Assembly: GCA_904502155.1 (NCBI GenBank)
Contig: CAJGDV010000021.1
Span: 1-14,702, forward strand
Reading direction: 5' to 3'
Origin: an uncultured Bacilli bacterium
GTDB lineage: Bacteria; Bacillota_I; Bacilli_A; RF39; UBA660
DNA: 14,702 nt
A model generated the notes under the pieces. That model did no database searches. It had not been told where the DNA came from and saw only the letters and a program-made list of their open reading frames with translations. Made by a program: the position numbers and the translations under genes. Below, piece after piece: positions 13,066 through 14,702 of this stretch (its first letter is position 1; each line of letters opens with the position of its first letter).

Positions 13066-14610
13066 TTATTTTAACTGTATTATAATTCTAAAAGTTGTAT
13101 TTGAGCCAATACCATGGTGATCATAATATGCAAAACCTGAGCCACCTTTATATTGTTTATCTCCTCCGTGGATTATATGTTTTTTTTCATCATCAGGCAT
13201 TTTATTTAATCCATTATACCATTTTTTCGTTTCAGATAAAGCATGACTATAACATACATCATTATTACATGCTATGGAAGGATCTGTTGAGGAATATATC
13301 TCATAATATTTTGATTTAATATTACTAAGTGATGATTCTTCTAATGACAAAGAGTTATGAAAAGACATTGAAGCTTCCCAAGAACCACCATTTACATCAT
13401 AAACACCTGTTATATTACCTGTTGTTGATTGATTTAGATTATTTTTATAGTCACCATTAGCAGTCACAAAACCTGTATTTTCATTTTTCCCTATTTCTGT
13501 ACATGTTTCTTTAGTTGAACACCTTCCATAAATAGATTGTGCTAAATAAGTTATAGCACCCCATTCTGAACTTTTCATCATTTTAGTTTCTGCTTCTAAA
13601 TTATAGTATTTTCCAAGATTTAAAGCTGTATAAAATTGATTTGCAATACTTTGGTATCTTAACGATTTTAAATTATTTTTAATATAAATTTCAGAACCAT
13701 CAATTACCTTATTACAGTTTTCCTCTCCATCATTAATTGAACATAATGTATTGGAAGCAATACCTGTTTCAAATTTACCTACCCAAATACCATTAAGTTG
13801 TTCATTATCCTCTTTTACACCATCATTATCATAATCATTCCAAAAAGCATCAGATGTATGATAATTTGATGCTGATGTTCCATAATAATATCCTACACCA
13901 TCATCGGTTACATTTCTATCTATAAATTTAATATCAATTGAACCAGGAGTTGCAATATTAGTTGAATTATAACCATATGTTGTTTCCCCATTTTTATTGT
14001 TTTTTTGAATAGTATAACTATAACGTGGAATCCATACAAACATAGCAACTATATCATCATCTAAAACTTCTACTCCGGCATCTAAATTTTTATATTTACT
14101 AACATCTTTTACAATAGCAGCATTAGCCCACTCTTTATTATCATAATCGTACCATTTTGTTTTACCTATTGTTTCCCATCTATTATTGCGATAAACAATT
14201 GGTATCATATTTTCATCTAATTCTGGACTAGATGCATATGTTTTACATGTATCAACATAACTATATGAATACTTACCTTTTTGACCATCATAAATTATGT
14301 TTACACAACCATTCATTGATTTGTTAGTTGTTGGATCAATAATATTTTCTTCATCTAAATATGGACTATTTCTAAGATCAGATACTTTAACTGCATATAT
14401 ATCTCCATCATATTTTGGTAAATCTTCTGCTATATCTAAAGCATATTTTTTAGCAGCTTCAATAATAGCTGTTTTTTGTTCTCTTAATGCTTTTATTTTG
14501 GCATTATTTATTGTTTTAGTCATAATTGGAATAGTAATTAAAGCTATAATACCTAATATTGTTAGGATTGAAATTAATTCGACTAAAGTAAAACCTTTAT
14601 TTTTTTTCAT
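13066..14610 (-). CDS. Large type IV prepilin-like protein with FGE/C-type-lectin-like C-terminus
   Basis: A 514-aa protein with a class III signal: KGFTLVELI (5-13), cleavage expected after Gly6 by a prepilin peptidase, Glu11 being Glu5 of the mature protein, and a hydrophobic helix to about residue 29. A pilin-like region with Cys102 and Cys122 follows. From about 185 on the sequence resembles the formylglycine-generating-enzyme (C-type-lectin) fold: FVWIPRYSY (191-199), NGIWVGKFETG (273-283), SSEWGAITYLAQSIYG (347-362), GNITGVYDVNGGSWEASM (398-415) and a final NTTFRIIIQL strand. DYDNDGVKEDNE (259-270) fits a 12-residue EF-hand-type calcium loop. Cysteine pairs 290/299, 364/370 and 448/453 suggest disulfides outside the cell. 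AGGAGG gives a strong start. Probably a surface or pilus-tip binding subunit; the ligand is unknown. Confidence 0.85.
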   Translation of the reverse strand: MKKNKGFTLVELISILTILGIIALITIPIMTKTINNAKIKALREQKTAIIEAAKKYALDIAEDLPKYDGDIYAVKVSDLRNSPYLDEENIIDPTTNKSMNGCVNIIYDGQKGKYSYSYVDTCKTYASSPELDENMIPIVYRNNRWETIGKTKWYDYDNKEWANAAIVKDVSKYKNLDAGVEVLDDDIVAMFVWIPRYSYTIQKNNKNGETTYGYNSTNIATPGSIDIKFIDRNVTDDGVGYYYGTSASNYHTSDAFWNDYDNDGVKEDNEQLNGIWVGKFETGIASNTLCSINDGEENCNKVIDGSEIYIKNNLKSLRYQSIANQFYTALNLGKYYNLEAETKMMKSSEWGAITYLAQSIYGRCSTKETCTEIGKNENTGFVTANGDYKNNLNQSTTGNITGVYDVNGGSWEASMSFHNSLSLEESSLSNIKSKYYEIYSSTDPSIACNNDVCYSHALSETKKWYNGLNKMPDDEKKHIIHGGDKQYKGGSGFAYYDHHGIGSNTTFRIIIQLK

Positions 14611-14619
14611 ATAATCCTC

Positions 14620-14702
14620 CTAACCTTGGCAACTAGTTTTAAATTCATATTCATACTCAACTTCACTACATTTGTAGCAAATACTTATACATCCTGTTAA
14701 TT
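14620..14702 (-). CDS. C-terminal end of an unidentified cysteine-rich protein (5' part outside window)
   Basis: The frame is open from the window edge to a TAG at 14622-14620, giving 26 residues that end EYEFKTSCQG and include CISICYKC. The stop overlaps the AGGAGG ribosome-binding site of the prepilin gene, so it is probably the preceding gene of the same operon. The four cysteines would suit an exported, disulfide-containing protein such as another pilin subunit, but the piece is too short to identify. Confidence 0.5.
   Translation of the reverse strand, partial: LTGCISICYKCSEVEYEYEFKTSCQG

Noticed and set aside
13066..14610. Prepilin as the target of a diversity-generating retroelement
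   Set aside because: The lectin-like fold suits it, but no reverse transcriptase or template repeat is visible in the window.
14297..14614. Plus-strand frame of 105 codons with hydrophobic stretches
   Set aside because: It is the mirror of the prepilin N-terminus; the minus-strand frame has a strong ribosome-binding site and the prepilin motif.
1..14702. Mycoplasma-type code (TGA = Trp)
   Set aside because: TGA ends two genes in ATGA overlaps, and conserved synthetase tryptophans are TGG.
1..14702. CRISPR arrays, tRNA or rRNA genes, insertion sequences
   Set aside because: No regularly spaced repeats, no tRNA-like cloverleaf, no transposase-like frame and no terminal inverted repeats were seen.

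Overview
The window is one AT-rich stretch in which every convincing gene lies on the minus strand. It looks like a low-GC Gram-positive bacterium with a cell wall, plausibly an uncultured gut Bacilli/Erysipelotrichia/RF39-type lineage; this placement is inference. The reasons are: a sepF-divIVA-ileS division block as in Firmicutes, T-box leaders before two tRNA-synthetase genes, a single-chain (alpha2-type) glycyl-tRNA synthetase, a type IV prepilin, and peptidoglycan branching genes. TGA is used as a stop (two ATGA overlaps) and conserved synthetase tryptophans are TGG, so the code is the standard bacterial one, not that of Mycoplasma.

Layout in transcription order (high to low coordinates). 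(1) 14702-13066: the tail of an unknown cysteine-rich protein, then a large prepilin whose C-terminal part resembles the formylglycine-generating-enzyme/C-type-lectin fold. (2) 13057-11502: glyS with a consensus promoter, an unusually short T-box-like leader, and a terminator. (3) 11503-8203: an operon of four diverged tandem paralogues (293, 276, 281 and 231 aa), each with an HExRHAxQ motif and, 46-50 residues later, an E(Y/F)DA motif. This looks like an undescribed family of cytosolic zinc-peptidase-like proteins and is the most novel content here. (4) 8201-3363: a wall-precursor cluster made of a FemABX-type aminoacyltransferase, an ATP-grasp D-aspartate-ligase-like enzyme, a MurJ/YtgP-type lipid II flippase and an aspartate racemase. 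Together they suggest that D-aspartate is made, attached to the peptidoglycan precursor, possibly combined with a tRNA-derived amino acid, and that the precursor is flipped across the membrane. (5) 3355-1: sepF, divIVA and the first 718 codons of ileS behind a full T-box leader.

Regulation is tightly packed. Four terminators overlap the stop codon of the gene they end, and the next promoter starts within or just after the terminator. Three of the six recognisable promoters rely on an extended -10 (TGN + hexamer) without a good -35; the divIVA promoter has both elements and overlaps a 22-bp palindrome.
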